Shown here one piece after another: positions 34,119 to 41,595 of a DNA stretch of 64,000 bases. The notes under the pieces were generated by a model. It searched no databases, was not told the origin of the DNA, and saw only the letters and a list, made by a program, of their open reading frames with translations. Each line of letters starts with the position of its first letter. Within the stretch, counting starts at the first letter, position 1. Source of the DNA: Halorubrum sp. CSM-61 (GTDB lineage Archaea; Halobacteriota; Halobacteria; Halobacteriales; Haloferacaceae); the NCBI RefSeq assembly GCF_003781945.1, contig NZ_RJJW01000008.1, forward strand, positions 1 to 64,000, read 5' to 3'. The translations under genes were made by a program, and so were the position numbers.

Positions 34119-35015
34119 ATGGCGGCGCCGGATCCGGACTCGCCGATCGAGCGCGTCGAGATCCCGGTCGACACCCGCGCGCCCGGCGGGACGACGAACG
34201 CGTACCTCGCGGCCGGTCTCCTCGTCGACCCCGCGGCCCGGACGGGCGCGCTCGACGCGGCGGTCGGCGTGGGCGGGGCGGGCGATGACGAAACGGGCGA
34301 CGACGAAACGGGCGATGACGAAACGGGAGGGACCGCGATAGACGCGATCGCCGTCACTCACACGCATCCGGACCACGTCGGGGCGGTCGCCGAGTACGCC
34401 GACCTGACCGGTGCGCCCGTGTTCGCGCACGCGGCCCACGTCGATCGGTTCGTCGCGGCGACCGGCCTCGAACCGGACGGGACGTACCGCGACGGCGACC
34501 GCGTCGGCGACACCACCGTCCGCGCGGTCGAGACGTCGGGGCACGCCTCGGACCACGTCGCGTTCGCGGTGGCGGGAGGGGGCGCGCGAGACGACGAGCG
34601 GGAAGGCGGTGGACGCGCACTCCTCTGCGGCGACCTCGCCGTCGCCGAGGGGAGCGTCGTCGTCGGCGCCCCCGACGGCGATCTCCGCGAGTACCTGGAC
34701 AGCCTCGAACGGGTCCGCGAGGCGCGGTACGACCGACTGCATCCCGGACACGGTCCGGCGATCGACGACCCGGAGGCCGTCTGTCGGCGCCTGATCGACC
34801 ACCGGCTGGACCGCGAGCGGGCGGTCCTCGACGCGGTCGAGGCCGGCGCGAGCGACGTGGAGGGCGCGGTCGACGCCGCCTACGAGAAGGACCTGACCGG
34901 CGTCGCGGACCTCGCGCGGGCGACGGTCGTCGCGCACCTCGAAAAGCTGCTCGCGGAGGGTCGGATCGGTCGGGAGTGGGCGGCTCGCATCGACGGGGAG
35001 ACGACCGGCGAGTAG
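34119..35015 (+). CDS. MBL-fold metallo-hydrolase
   Basis: A 298-residue protein with the metallo-beta-lactamase-fold motif THTHPDHVG (residues about 78-86), then GHASDHVAF, LLCGDLAV and LHPGHGP supplying the remaining metal ligands. The C-terminal 90 residues are helical (DHRLDRERAVLDAVEAGASD) like the winged-helix tail of lactamase-B2-type proteins. A three-fold GDDET repeat sits just before the HxHxDH motif. It is co-transcribed with the radical-SAM gene; possible roles are thioester or phosphodiester hydrolysis, not resolvable here. Confidence 0.85.
   Translation: MAAPDPDSPIERVEIPVDTRAPGGTTNAYLAAGLLVDPAARTGALDAAVGVGGAGDDETGDDETGDDETGGTAIDAIAVTHTHPDHVGAVAEYADLTGAPVFAHAAHVDRFVAATGLEPDGTYRDGDRVGDTTVRAVETSGHASDHVAFAVAGGGARDDEREGGGRALLCGDLAVAEGSVVVGAPDGDLREYLDSLERVREARYDRLHPGHGPAIDDPEAVCRRLIDHRLDRERAVLDAVEAGASDVEGAVDAAYEKDLTGVADLARATVVAHLEKLLAEGRIGREWAARIDGETTGE
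34284..34328 (+). repeat. Three tandem 15-bp units inside the MBL gene
   Basis: GATGACGAAACGGGC, GACGACGAAACGGGC and GATGACGAAACGGGA encode three DDETG units in a loop before the metal site. The unit length keeps the frame, so copy number may vary between strains without breaking the gene. Confidence 0.85.
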
Positions 35016-35040
35016 GCGTTCCGGCGGGACGCCGCGCGGT

Positions 35041-35661
35041 TCACGGCTCCGCTTCGAGGTGGGCCGCCAGCTCGTCGAGCGGGGTCTCCGTCACGTCGAC
35101 GAACCGGCCGCCGACGTCTTCGACGCCGCCGTCGGTCTGGGAGTCGTCGCCGACGTGGACCAGCGACGCCGGGGCGACGCCGAGCGCCTCGGCCGCCGCC
35201 TCGAACGCCTTCGGGTGGGGCTTCCGCCAGCCGCAGCCGACGCTCGTCGTGACCGCGTCGAACTCCCCGCGGAGGCCGGCTCGGATCAGCGTCTTGGGCA
35301 CCAGCTCCGGCACCGCGCAGTCCGAGAGGAGGCCGACCGGTCCGCGCTCGCCGACGTCGCGGACGGCCTCCAGCGCGCCGTCGCGTCGCGTCACGTCCGG
35401 GTCGAACGCCGCGACGACGGCGTGCCGGACGACGTTGTCCGCGGCCTCCACGCCGCGGGATTCGAGCGCGTGCGCCACGTGGGCGGGGAGGGGAACCTCG
35501 GCGCCCGTCGGGGCGTCGACGTGTCGCTCGCCGTACGCGACGTGCCAGTCGTCCGGCACCTCAACGCCGCGCGACTCCAGCTCGCGGGCGACGATCTCCG
35601 CGGGGTCGGACGGGTACTCGACGTCGACGAGGGTCCCGAACAGGTCGAAGGTGACTGCCAC
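35041..35661 (-). CDS. HAD-superfamily hydrolase
   Basis: A 206-residue protein with HAD motif I FDLFGTLVD, motif II LLSDC, motif III GWRKPHPKAFEAAAEALGV and motif IV VHVGDDSQTDGGVEDVGG. The cap between motifs I and II is a helical bundle, as in phosphoglycolate-phosphatase-like members. Note that motif I reads D-L-F-G-T, with Phe in place of the second Asp in DxDxT; this FDLFGTL variant is frequent in the haloacid dehalogenase branch. It starts at GTG 35661 since the longer frame from 36171 runs antisense through the next gene. The substrate is unknown. Confidence 0.85.
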   Translation of the reverse strand: MAVTFDLFGTLVDVEYPSDPAEIVARELESRGVEVPDDWHVAYGERHVDAPTGAEVPLPAHVAHALESRGVEAADNVVRHAVVAAFDPDVTRRDGALEAVRDVGERGPVGLLSDCAVPELVPKTLIRAGLRGEFDAVTTSVGCGWRKPHPKAFEAAAEALGVAPASLVHVGDDSQTDGGVEDVGGRFVDVTETPLDELAAHLEAEP

Positions 35662-35765
35662 AGTATCGGAACTACGGCGAAAACGGGATTGAACCTGTCG
35701 GTCGGTGCGGTCGATGCCGGGTTCCGAGCCTGCCCGGGAGCCGGACGTCCATCGGGGAACGCCCG

Positions 35766-36248
35766 TCAGAACATCGGCGCGATGTGAAGCGCGTAGAGCC
35801 GGTAGAGTCCGGTCACCCACGCGCACAGCCAGAGGAGCATGAACCCGGCCACGCCCGCCCGGAGCCGCGCCCGCCAGTGGCCCATGTCCTCGTGGATCTC
35901 GTCGATGTCGACGTCGGGGTCCTCGTAGGCGTCGGCGTTGCGCTTCGCCTGGAGGATGCGGACGATCCCGGTGAGCGCGAACGCCAGCAGCGCGTACGCC
36001 TGCACCCCCAGGAACGCGTGGATCACGGCGATCCCGGAGAGATGGAGGAAGAGCCGCGGGATCATCCACCCGACGATCGGGACGGTCGTGAGCACCAGCC
36101 CGACGGCGATGTACCGCAGGTGGCGCATGAGCACGGTCCACGTCACGGTCTCGGTGTCGATCATGATCCACGCCCCGTACAGCAGGAACGGGAGGCTCGC
36201 CGTCACCGACAGCCCGGCCGCCGCAGCGATAACCGACTCGTCGACCAT
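35766..36248 (-). CDS. Membrane protein next to the bc complex cluster (DUF7321-like)
   Basis: A 160-residue protein with four hydrophobic segments (SLPFLLYGAWIMI; YIAVGLVLTTVPIVGWMIPR; AVIHAFLGVQAYALLAFALT; AGFMLLWLCAWVTGLYRLYA) and an acidic loop DAYEDPDVDIDEIHEDMG. Several His residues lie near membrane edges (HLRYIA, FLHLSGIAVIHAF), so heme ligation is conceivable. It is divergently encoded from the cluster beginning at 36415. From memory this family is placed beside haloarchaeal cytochrome bc genes; the DUF number is recalled, not checked. Confidence 0.65.
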   Translation of the reverse strand: MVDESVIAAAAGLSVTASLPFLLYGAWIMIDTETVTWTVLMRHLRYIAVGLVLTTVPIVGWMIPRLFLHLSGIAVIHAFLGVQAYALLAFALTGIVRILQAKRNADAYEDPDVDIDEIHEDMGHWRARLRAGVAGFMLLWLCAWVTGLYRLYALHIAPMF

Positions 36249-36414
36249 TACCAGCGGTTGGATCTCCGGCGCGTAAAGCCCCGCGATCCGCGGCTCCGCG
36301 GTCGGGACGTTCCCGCGCCGATCGCTCGGACCGTCGCGGTCCGGTTCCCCCGAGCCCCGATCCGCCAGCCCGTAGACGAAAACCGTTAGCGTCCGGAGCA
36401 CGTATCGCCGGGCA

Positions 36415-37248
36415 ATGGAGGACACCTCGACGGAACCGGATCCGGTGTCGCGGCCGGACCGGACGCCGGACGAGTCCGAGGGCGACGCTCCCGCCGACGC
36501 GTCCGATGGTCTCGACGCCGACGACGACGCGGACGACCTCGCCGCGCTCCGCGAACGGGTCGAAGCGGAGTACGACTTCGACGAGTTCGGCCCCTCGGAC
36601 ATGGCCCGGATGAGCGCCGAGGAGTGGGACGCCGCGTTCGATCCCGAGTCGTGGATCACCGGCGACCGGCTGCTCGATCGCGCCGAGGCGGAGCTGAAGT
36701 CCCGGATCGCGCGGCGGGAGGTGTTCGGCGTGTTAGAGCGCGTCCGCGAGGACGGCGAGGAGCGGATCCTCGTGTACTCGGACGAGGGGTACGCGATCGT
36801 CCGACCGTCGGGCGAGGTGAGCGGTCAGGGGACCGTGCTCCGCGACATCGAGCCGATCGTCGCGCTGGCGGCGATGGAGTCGTACGACGTGCCCGAACCA
36901 CCGGACGACTGGTCGCTCCCGCATCCCGACACCGTCCCCGAGGGCTCGGGCGAGTTCGGCAACCTGATGGTACAGGTGATCGCGGTCGTGCAGGTGCTCG
37001 CCGGCGCGGCGCTGCTCGTCGCCTCGCTGGTCGCCGACCTGAACACCATCGTCGCGCCGGCGGTGGGGATCGTGTTCCTCGTCATCGGCCTACTGTTATT
37101 CGTCATGGTCGCGAACGCGCGCCTCTCCGATCGGTTCCGTTCGGAGGAGTACCGCGACCGCCTGCGGGCCCTCCGCCAGGCCAAGGAGCGCCCCGACTTC
37201 GTCCCCGTCGAAGGCGGGGTCGTGAACGAGGACGAGCGCGAGGAGTGA
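36415..37248 (+). CDS. bc-cluster membrane protein (DUF7319-like)
   Basis: A 277-residue protein. An acidic, disordered N-terminus of about 45 residues is followed by a soluble domain (EERILVYSDEGYAIVRPSGE, PIVALAAMESYDVPEPPDDW) and two transmembrane helices (VIAVVQVLAGAALLVASLVA; IVAPAVGIVFLVIGLLLFVM), then a cytoplasmic tail. There are no cofactor ligands in an evident motif. It lies just upstream of the halocyanin gene and is probably an accessory subunit or assembly factor of the same complex. CCGTTAGCG (36383-36391) is a weak TATA-like element. Confidence 0.6.
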   Translation: MEDTSTEPDPVSRPDRTPDESEGDAPADASDGLDADDDADDLAALRERVEAEYDFDEFGPSDMARMSAEEWDAAFDPESWITGDRLLDRAEAELKSRIARREVFGVLERVREDGEERILVYSDEGYAIVRPSGEVSGQGTVLRDIEPIVALAAMESYDVPEPPDDWSLPHPDTVPEGSGEFGNLMVQVIAVVQVLAGAALLVASLVADLNTIVAPAVGIVFLVIGLLLFVMVANARLSDRFRSEEYRDRLRALRQAKERPDFVPVEGGVVNEDEREE

Positions 37249-37343
37249 ATCGCCGATATCGACGGCTACAGGCCTTGTAAAGCCCTCCCCGTCGACGGGT
37301 TCAGTCGGTGGGTTTAAGCGCACCCCGTCCCGAGTGAGACTGT

Positions 37344-37982
37344 ATGAAAAGGCGGGAATTTGTGCGGACGGCCGGCGGCGCCAGCGCCGCGGTCGCGGCC
37401 TCGGCCGGGGCGACCGGAACGGCCGCCGCACAGGAGGCGGAACCGGACTGGCCGAGCGGGGTCTCCGACGGGAACCTCGGAGAGTACCAGGACGCCCGCG
37501 GCGAGAGCGAGGTCACCGTCGAGGTCGGGGCCGGCAGCGACGGGCTCGCGTTCGCACCGACCCAGCTGTGGGTCGACACCGGCACGACGATCACGTTCGA
37601 GTGGACCGGGGCCGGGGGCGACCACAACGTCGTCACGGTGGAGGGCGAGGCCGCCCTCGACAGCGGCGACCCGGTCGGCGAGGAGGGGTACACCTACGAG
37701 TACGAGGTGACCGAGGAGGACGCCGGTATCACCCACTACCACTGCGTTCCCCACGACGCGGTCGGGATGCACGCCGGCATCGCCGTCGGCGAGGACGTTC
37801 CCACCGTCGAGACCGGCGGGAACACCGGATGGCCGGAGAACATCGCCCACGTCGGCGTCCCGCTGCACGCCCACTGGGTCGGCATCGCGGCGATACTCGG
37901 GATCGCGCTGACCTTCGTGTTCACGTTCTACCTGCTGAAGTACGGTGAGTCGGCACACACCGGCCACGGAGGGAACCAATGA
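37344..37982 (+). CDS. Halocyanin-type blue copper protein, membrane-anchored
   Basis: A 212-residue protein. MKRREFVRTAGGASAAVAAS is a twin-arginine signal. The cupredoxin domain has the first copper ligand in GGDHNVVTV and the Cys-His-Met set in HYHCVPHDAVGMHAG (type-1 copper). Unlike soluble halocyanins it ends with a transmembrane helix (IAAILGIALTFVFTFYLLKY), which fixes it on the outer face beside cytochrome b. GGGTTTAAGCG is placed about 28 bases before the ATG. It overlaps the next gene by ATGA. It likely receives electrons from the bc complex, perhaps instead of cytochrome c1. Confidence 0.9.
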   Translation: MKRREFVRTAGGASAAVAASAGATGTAAAQEAEPDWPSGVSDGNLGEYQDARGESEVTVEVGAGSDGLAFAPTQLWVDTGTTITFEWTGAGGDHNVVTVEGEAALDSGDPVGEEGYTYEYEVTEEDAGITHYHCVPHDAVGMHAGIAVGEDVPTVETGGNTGWPENIAHVGVPLHAHWVGIAAILGIALTFVFTFYLLKYGESAHTGHGGNQ

Positions 37983-38368
37983 GCTCCGGCGGCTCCTCGT
38001 ACGGCGACATCCACCGGTACGAGCCCGCACGCGAGAGCACCGCCGCCGCGATCGCGATCGTGCTCCTCACCGTCATCGAGGTCGTGTTCGTCTCCCTGTT
38101 CGTCTACGGGCTCATGTCCGCCTGGGCCTCGACGGAGTTCGGGAACATGTTCACCGGCGCGCTGCTGGCGATGATCTTCATCGATCTGGCCTTCATCCTC
38201 CTGTTGTACCGCAAGGAGTTCCTGCCCGACGTGATGATCGTGAAGAAGCGCCGCCGCAAGTGGGAGGACCTCTACGTCCGCGAAGAGGAGAAAGACGGCG
38301 TCGGCGTCGACACCGGGAACCTGACCGAGACGCTCAAGCGGGCCGTCTACCCGTACTACAAGAAGTAA
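37979..38368 (+). CDS. bc-complex small membrane subunit (DUF7318-like)
   Basis: A 129-residue protein with two transmembrane helices (AAAIAIVLLTVIEVVFVSLF; MFTGALLAMIFIDLAFILLL) and a basic cytoplasmic patch (VKKRRRKWEDLYV). It lies between the halocyanin and cytochrome b genes, overlapping the former by four bases and ending six bases before the latter. No cofactor motif is seen. Its position argues for a structural subunit of the complex. The DUF label is from memory. Confidence 0.7.
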   Translation: MSSGGSSYGDIHRYEPARESTAAAIAIVLLTVIEVVFVSLFVYGLMSAWASTEFGNMFTGALLAMIFIDLAFILLLYRKEFLPDVMIVKKRRRKWEDLYVREEEKDGVGVDTGNLTETLKRAVYPYYKK

Positions 38369-38374
38369 CACACA

Positions 38375-39184
38375 ATGAGCCTCAAAAAACAAGACGAGAT
38401 GGACCACAACGCGTGGCTCAAAAAGCAGGACCTGACGGTCATCGAGACCGCCTTCCTGACTACGCTCATCTGGCTCGACAAGCGGCTCCGCATCGTCGAC
38501 TACCTCGAACTGCTGGAGACGATGTACTACCGCGCGAACCTCCAGATGCCGAAGAGCCACACCGAACAGTACGACCTCGACAACAAGTTCTGGTACTGGT
38601 ACCCCCTGTACTCGCTCGGCTCCCTGTCGATCGTCGCGTACCTCGTCGCCGCGGTCTCCGGCGCGCTGCTGGGCTTCTACTACGCCCCGTCGACCGCCGG
38701 CGCCGCCGCGCAGGGCGACCCGACGGCCGCGTACGACTCCCTCGTGATGATCATGACGGACGTGCAGTTCGGGTACATGCTCCGCTCCATCCACCGCTGG
38801 GCCGCCCAGTTCATGGTGGCGGCGGTGTTCCTGCACATGCTTCGCGTCTACTTCACCGGCTCTTACAAGGAGCCCCGCGAGGTCAACTGGATCCTCGGGA
38901 TCGTCCTCATCGGCCTGACGCTTTTGTTCGGGTTCTCCGGATACGTGCTCCCGTGGAAGCAGCTGTCCTTCTGGGCCGCACAGATCGGCGTCGAGATGGC
39001 GCTCGCGACGCCCCTCGTGGGCGAGTGGGCGGCACAGCTCCTGTTCGGCGGCTTCACGCTCGGACAGGCGACGCTCGTGAGAATGTACATCCTGCACGTG
39101 TTCGTGCTGCCGTTCGTGGTAACGGGGCTCATCGCCCTCCACGTCGGCATCGTCTGGGTGCAGGGCATCGCGGAGCCGCACTAA
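38375..39184 (+). CDS. petB: Cytochrome b, N-terminal (b6-like) subunit
   Basis: A 269-residue protein with four core transmembrane helices. Two His pairs for the b hemes are visible: RSIHRWAAQFMVAAVFLHML (helix B) and RMYILHVFVLPFVVTGLIAL followed by HVG (helix D), each with His residues about 14 apart. FGFSGYVLPWKQLSFWA matches the quinol-site region. It passes electrons from menaquinol across the membrane. The N-terminal 90 residues include the motif MDHNAWLKKQDLTVIE not found in bacterial b6. It is followed four bases later by the petD-like gene. Confidence 0.93.
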   Translation: MSLKKQDEMDHNAWLKKQDLTVIETAFLTTLIWLDKRLRIVDYLELLETMYYRANLQMPKSHTEQYDLDNKFWYWYPLYSLGSLSIVAYLVAAVSGALLGFYYAPSTAGAAAQGDPTAAYDSLVMIMTDVQFGYMLRSIHRWAAQFMVAAVFLHMLRVYFTGSYKEPREVNWILGIVLIGLTLLFGFSGYVLPWKQLSFWAAQIGVEMALATPLVGEWAAQLLFGGFTLGQATLVRMYILHVFVLPFVVTGLIALHVGIVWVQGIAEPH

Positions 39185-39188
39185 TCCA

Positions 39189-39977
39189 ATGACCGACGAC
39201 GACACCCCCATGACGGACGGAGGAACCGACGCGGAAGCGCGCACGGACGGCGGTCCGCCGGCCACCGTGCCGCCGGACGACGAGACGCCCACCTGGTCTG
39301 ACCGCAAGGAGCGCTCGCAGGGGCTCGCACAGCTCACCTACCAGTACTTCGAGCGCTCGCGCCGCGAGGACGAGGACCTCCGGGCGGAGTCGACGTACGT
39401 CGAGCGCGACGTGCTCGGCTTCCCGACGTGGCCCCACGAGACGCTCCGGAACCTCGCGATCACGAGTTTCTTCGTCGGGATCATGATCCTCGTCGCGGCG
39501 CTGATGCCGGCGCACTTCGGCGAGCCCGCAAACCCCGGCTCGACGCCGGCGATCATCCTCCCCGACTGGTACCTCTACTGGTCGTTCGGCCTACTGAAGC
39601 TCAATCCGCTCAACCCTGAGCTGGCCGTGCTCGGCGGCAACATCGTGATGTCGAACGAGCTGCTCGGCATCGTCGCCCACGGGATCGTCTTCGGCGTCAT
39701 CGGGCTCGTGCCGTTCCTCAACAAGGGGAGCGCGCGCCGCCCCGTCGAACAGCCGTTCTGGGCCGCCGTCGGCGTCACGGGCGTCATCCTGGCGTTCACG
39801 CTCGCGGCGCTCGCGATCCAGAACTTCTTCCCGATCTCGCTCGACCTGCTCATCACCCTCACGTTCGTCCTGCCGGTGCTGGGGGGTATCATCACCTACG
39901 CGGTGTTGAAGACGATGCGTGAAGGGTACATGTACGACCTGAACCGGCGGTACTACATGCTGCGGCCCCCGAAGTAA
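39189..39977 (+). CDS. petD: Cytochrome bc complex C-terminal (subunit IV-like) protein
   Basis: A 262-residue protein. A hydrophilic 85-residue N-terminus (SDRKERSQGLAQLTYQYFER) precedes three transmembrane helices. ILPDWYLYWSFGLLKL carries the PDWY form of the PEWY quinol-oxidation motif (Asp for Glu), as in menaquinol-using complexes. With petB it reconstitutes a split cytochrome b. It is followed 38 bases later by two small membrane-protein genes. No Rieske protein is encoded in this cluster. Confidence 0.92.
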   Translation: MTDDDTPMTDGGTDAEARTDGGPPATVPPDDETPTWSDRKERSQGLAQLTYQYFERSRREDEDLRAESTYVERDVLGFPTWPHETLRNLAITSFFVGIMILVAALMPAHFGEPANPGSTPAIILPDWYLYWSFGLLKLNPLNPELAVLGGNIVMSNELLGIVAHGIVFGVIGLVPFLNKGSARRPVEQPFWAAVGVTGVILAFTLAALAIQNFFPISLDLLITLTFVLPVLGGIITYAVLKTMREGYMYDLNRRYYMLRPPK

Positions 39978-40015
39978 CGGGTCGAACCGTCCCGATTTTG
40001 CGGTCTCCGTCACCG

Positions 40016-40456
40016 ATGTCACCACCACCCGACAACGACGACACGCAGGCGTACGACGAGACGGGCGATCCCGTCGCGAAGGACGCCGAGGACGCCGAAC
40101 GGGACCCGCGAGACGAACCGACCGGGCCGCGCGTCGGCTCAGACGGTCGGGAGATCGTCGTCCCGTTTCGGCTGTACAAGGCCGTCACCGTCTTCTCGAC
40201 GCTCGCCGCCGTGATCGCGTACCTGATCGGATTCACGCTGATCGACGCGGCGACGCTGCAGATCAGCTTCGTCCGGACGGCGATCGTCTACCTGCTCAAC
40301 AGCGCCGGCCTCTACCCGTCCGACGACCTGCTGGTCGCGGCGCTCGCGATCACCGGTATCGGGTTCCTCGTCGCGGGAACGGCGGTGTACGTTCTCGGGA
40401 CGCGGTTCCGTGGACAGGGGATGGGAAAGCCTCAAGGCGATTCCAGCGAAACCTGA
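40016..40456 (+). CDS. bc-cluster membrane protein (DUF7315-like)
   Basis: A 146-residue protein: acidic N-terminal 45 residues, then two or three transmembrane segments (VTVFSTLAAVIAYLIGFTLI; SFVRTAIVYLLNSAGLY; ALAITGIGFLVAGTAVYVLG). The start is ATG at 40016; an upstream in-frame start would overlap the intergenic spacer. It has no ligand motif and is probably an accessory subunit of the complex. The gene ends four bases before the next small gene, so it is co-transcribed. Confidence 0.65.
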   Translation: MSPPPDNDDTQAYDETGDPVAKDAEDAERDPRDEPTGPRVGSDGREIVVPFRLYKAVTVFSTLAAVIAYLIGFTLIDAATLQISFVRTAIVYLLNSAGLYPSDDLLVAALAITGIGFLVAGTAVYVLGTRFRGQGMGKPQGDSSET

Positions 40457-40460
40457 GATA

Positions 40461-40745
40461 ATGGCAGACGAGTTCATCAAGGGGTTCACCCTCTTCACGC
40501 TCGGCGGTCTCGGATGGCTCACCTTCGGCGGCTGGTACCGGACGCCCTCGTACTACGAAATCGTCCAGCTCGTCAACCCGGCCGAGGGGGTCAACACGGC
40601 CTACGGCGAGATCGGGCTGGTCCTCGGCGACGCGTCCTTCTGGGTGATGATCCTCGGTGCGCTCACGTTCTGGGTGTTCATCCCGGCGAGCCGTCAGCTC
40701 CGCGACGCGCTCGGCTCTGACGCCGACGCCGACGCCGCGAACTGA
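40461..40745 (+). CDS. Last small membrane protein of the bc cluster (DUF7314-like)
   Basis: A 94-residue protein starting MADEFIKGFTLFTLGGLGWL. One hydrophobic segment lies at the N-terminus and another near the end (FWVMILGALTFWVFIPASRQ). Between them lies a loop with GGWYRTPSYYEIVQL. ATG at 40461 follows the previous stop by four bases. The T-rich stretch after it marks the end of the operon. Confidence 0.65.
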   Translation: MADEFIKGFTLFTLGGLGWLTFGGWYRTPSYYEIVQLVNPAEGVNTAYGEIGLVLGDASFWVMILGALTFWVFIPASRQLRDALGSDADADAAN

Positions 40746-40777
40746 CCGCGACCGCTCCGGTTCCGCTTCCGACTCCG

Positions 40778-40799
40778 TTTTCACCCTCTGCCCGTTTTT
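40778..40799 (+). terminator. T-rich terminator of the bc operon
   Basis: TTTT (40778-40781) and TTTTT (40795-40799) lie 33-54 bases after the last stop codon of the bc cluster. Oligo-T runs like these act as intrinsic terminators in archaea. Confidence 0.5.
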
Positions 40800-41030
40800 C
40801 GTCGTAGTGCCTGCTCCGCGTTTCGACCCCGCCGGCTCGCTGTTGCCGTCGCCGTGTTTCCGATCTGACTCGAAAGCGTTCGAAACTGCGTCGTTAGCCC
40901 GCGTTGCTTCGTTGTATCTCCACCAGACATCCTCTCGTCCGGAATAGCCGATTAATTGACGACGGGAGTACGTCTCGCACGTTTGTGAGGTAGTTGTTTA
41001 TAAGTCGAACTGTTAGGGTGCTGTCGGCTG
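40800..41030. other. Intergenic stretch without recognisable genes
   Basis: This stretch precedes repeat copy D. It contains an extra TTTATAAG (40997-41004) 34 bases left of the one that ends copy D. I see no open frame with haloarchaeal codon bias and no clear hairpin. Confidence 0.5.
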
Positions 41031-41434
41031 TTTATAAGCGATCGGTAGTGTTGCGGTGAAGGCCTGCAAAGCCCCAGCCGCGCTCGACTCCCACAGCTCG
41101 CTGCGCTCCTCGTCACTCGCGGTGCTCGTTCCTGCGGTGCTTACGTCGCTGGGGTTCGCCGAGCGCGGCTGCCCCTTTGAGTCCCGCCCAATCCCGCACC
41201 GCAACCGCGCCTCACACCTCCCCAGCCTCGCGGCTCACGACTTGCGGCTTCGCCGCTCGCGTTCGCCGCGTCCAGCGAGGGACCGAAGGTCCCTCTGGCA
41301 GTCGGGCTTCGCCCGACGACCTCGCGCGTGCTCCTCGCGCCCAGTGGGCGCTCGGAGGCACGCAGGGAGACGCAACGCGCCTCTTGCAGCCGGCGGCTCT
41401 GCCGCCGGCGACGCCACCGCATGTTCTTTATAAG
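41031..41434 (-). repeat. Dispersed repeat family, copy D (long, reverse orientation)
   Basis: Reading leftward from 41434: CTTATAAA; GCGGTGGCG (41412-41420); the hairpin GAGGGACC-TTC-GGTCCCTC (41277-41295); CCGCGAGGCTGGGGAGGTGT (around 41216-41234); GGGACTCAAAGGGGCAG (about 41170-41186); GTGACGAGGAGCGCAGCGAG; GGCTGGGGCTTTGCAGG (41062-41078); and CTTATAAACAG (41030-41040). Order, hairpin and loop sequence are the same as in copy C although the two lie 31 kb apart and in opposite orientation. It lies between the bc cluster and the actin-like gene. Confidence 0.8.
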
Positions 41435-41458
41435 CGATCGTCACTGCTGGTCATTCTC

Positions 41459-41503
41459 ATTTAAATACTCTCTCGCCGCCACCGATCTGCAACACTCACT
41501 CCC
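41459..41503 (+). repeat. Terminal module of the repeat family, beside copy D
   Basis: ATTTAAATAC (41459-41468) and ATCTGCAACACTCACTCCC (41485-41503), spaced exactly as in the solo copy at 29569-29613. It adjoins the end of copy D that begins with GCGGTGGCG. Confidence 0.65.
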
Positions 41504-41595
41504 GTAGCCGATCAAGAAACAGTCATCGTTGACGGGGTACGTCACCGCTACGAGGAAGATAATTTCGATAAATATACAGAAAACAGGCCGGCCGC

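Noticed and set aside
41056-41464. Frames of 93-125 residues on both strands in repeat copy D
   Set aside because: Same reason as copy C: no frame conserved among repeat copies and no codon bias.
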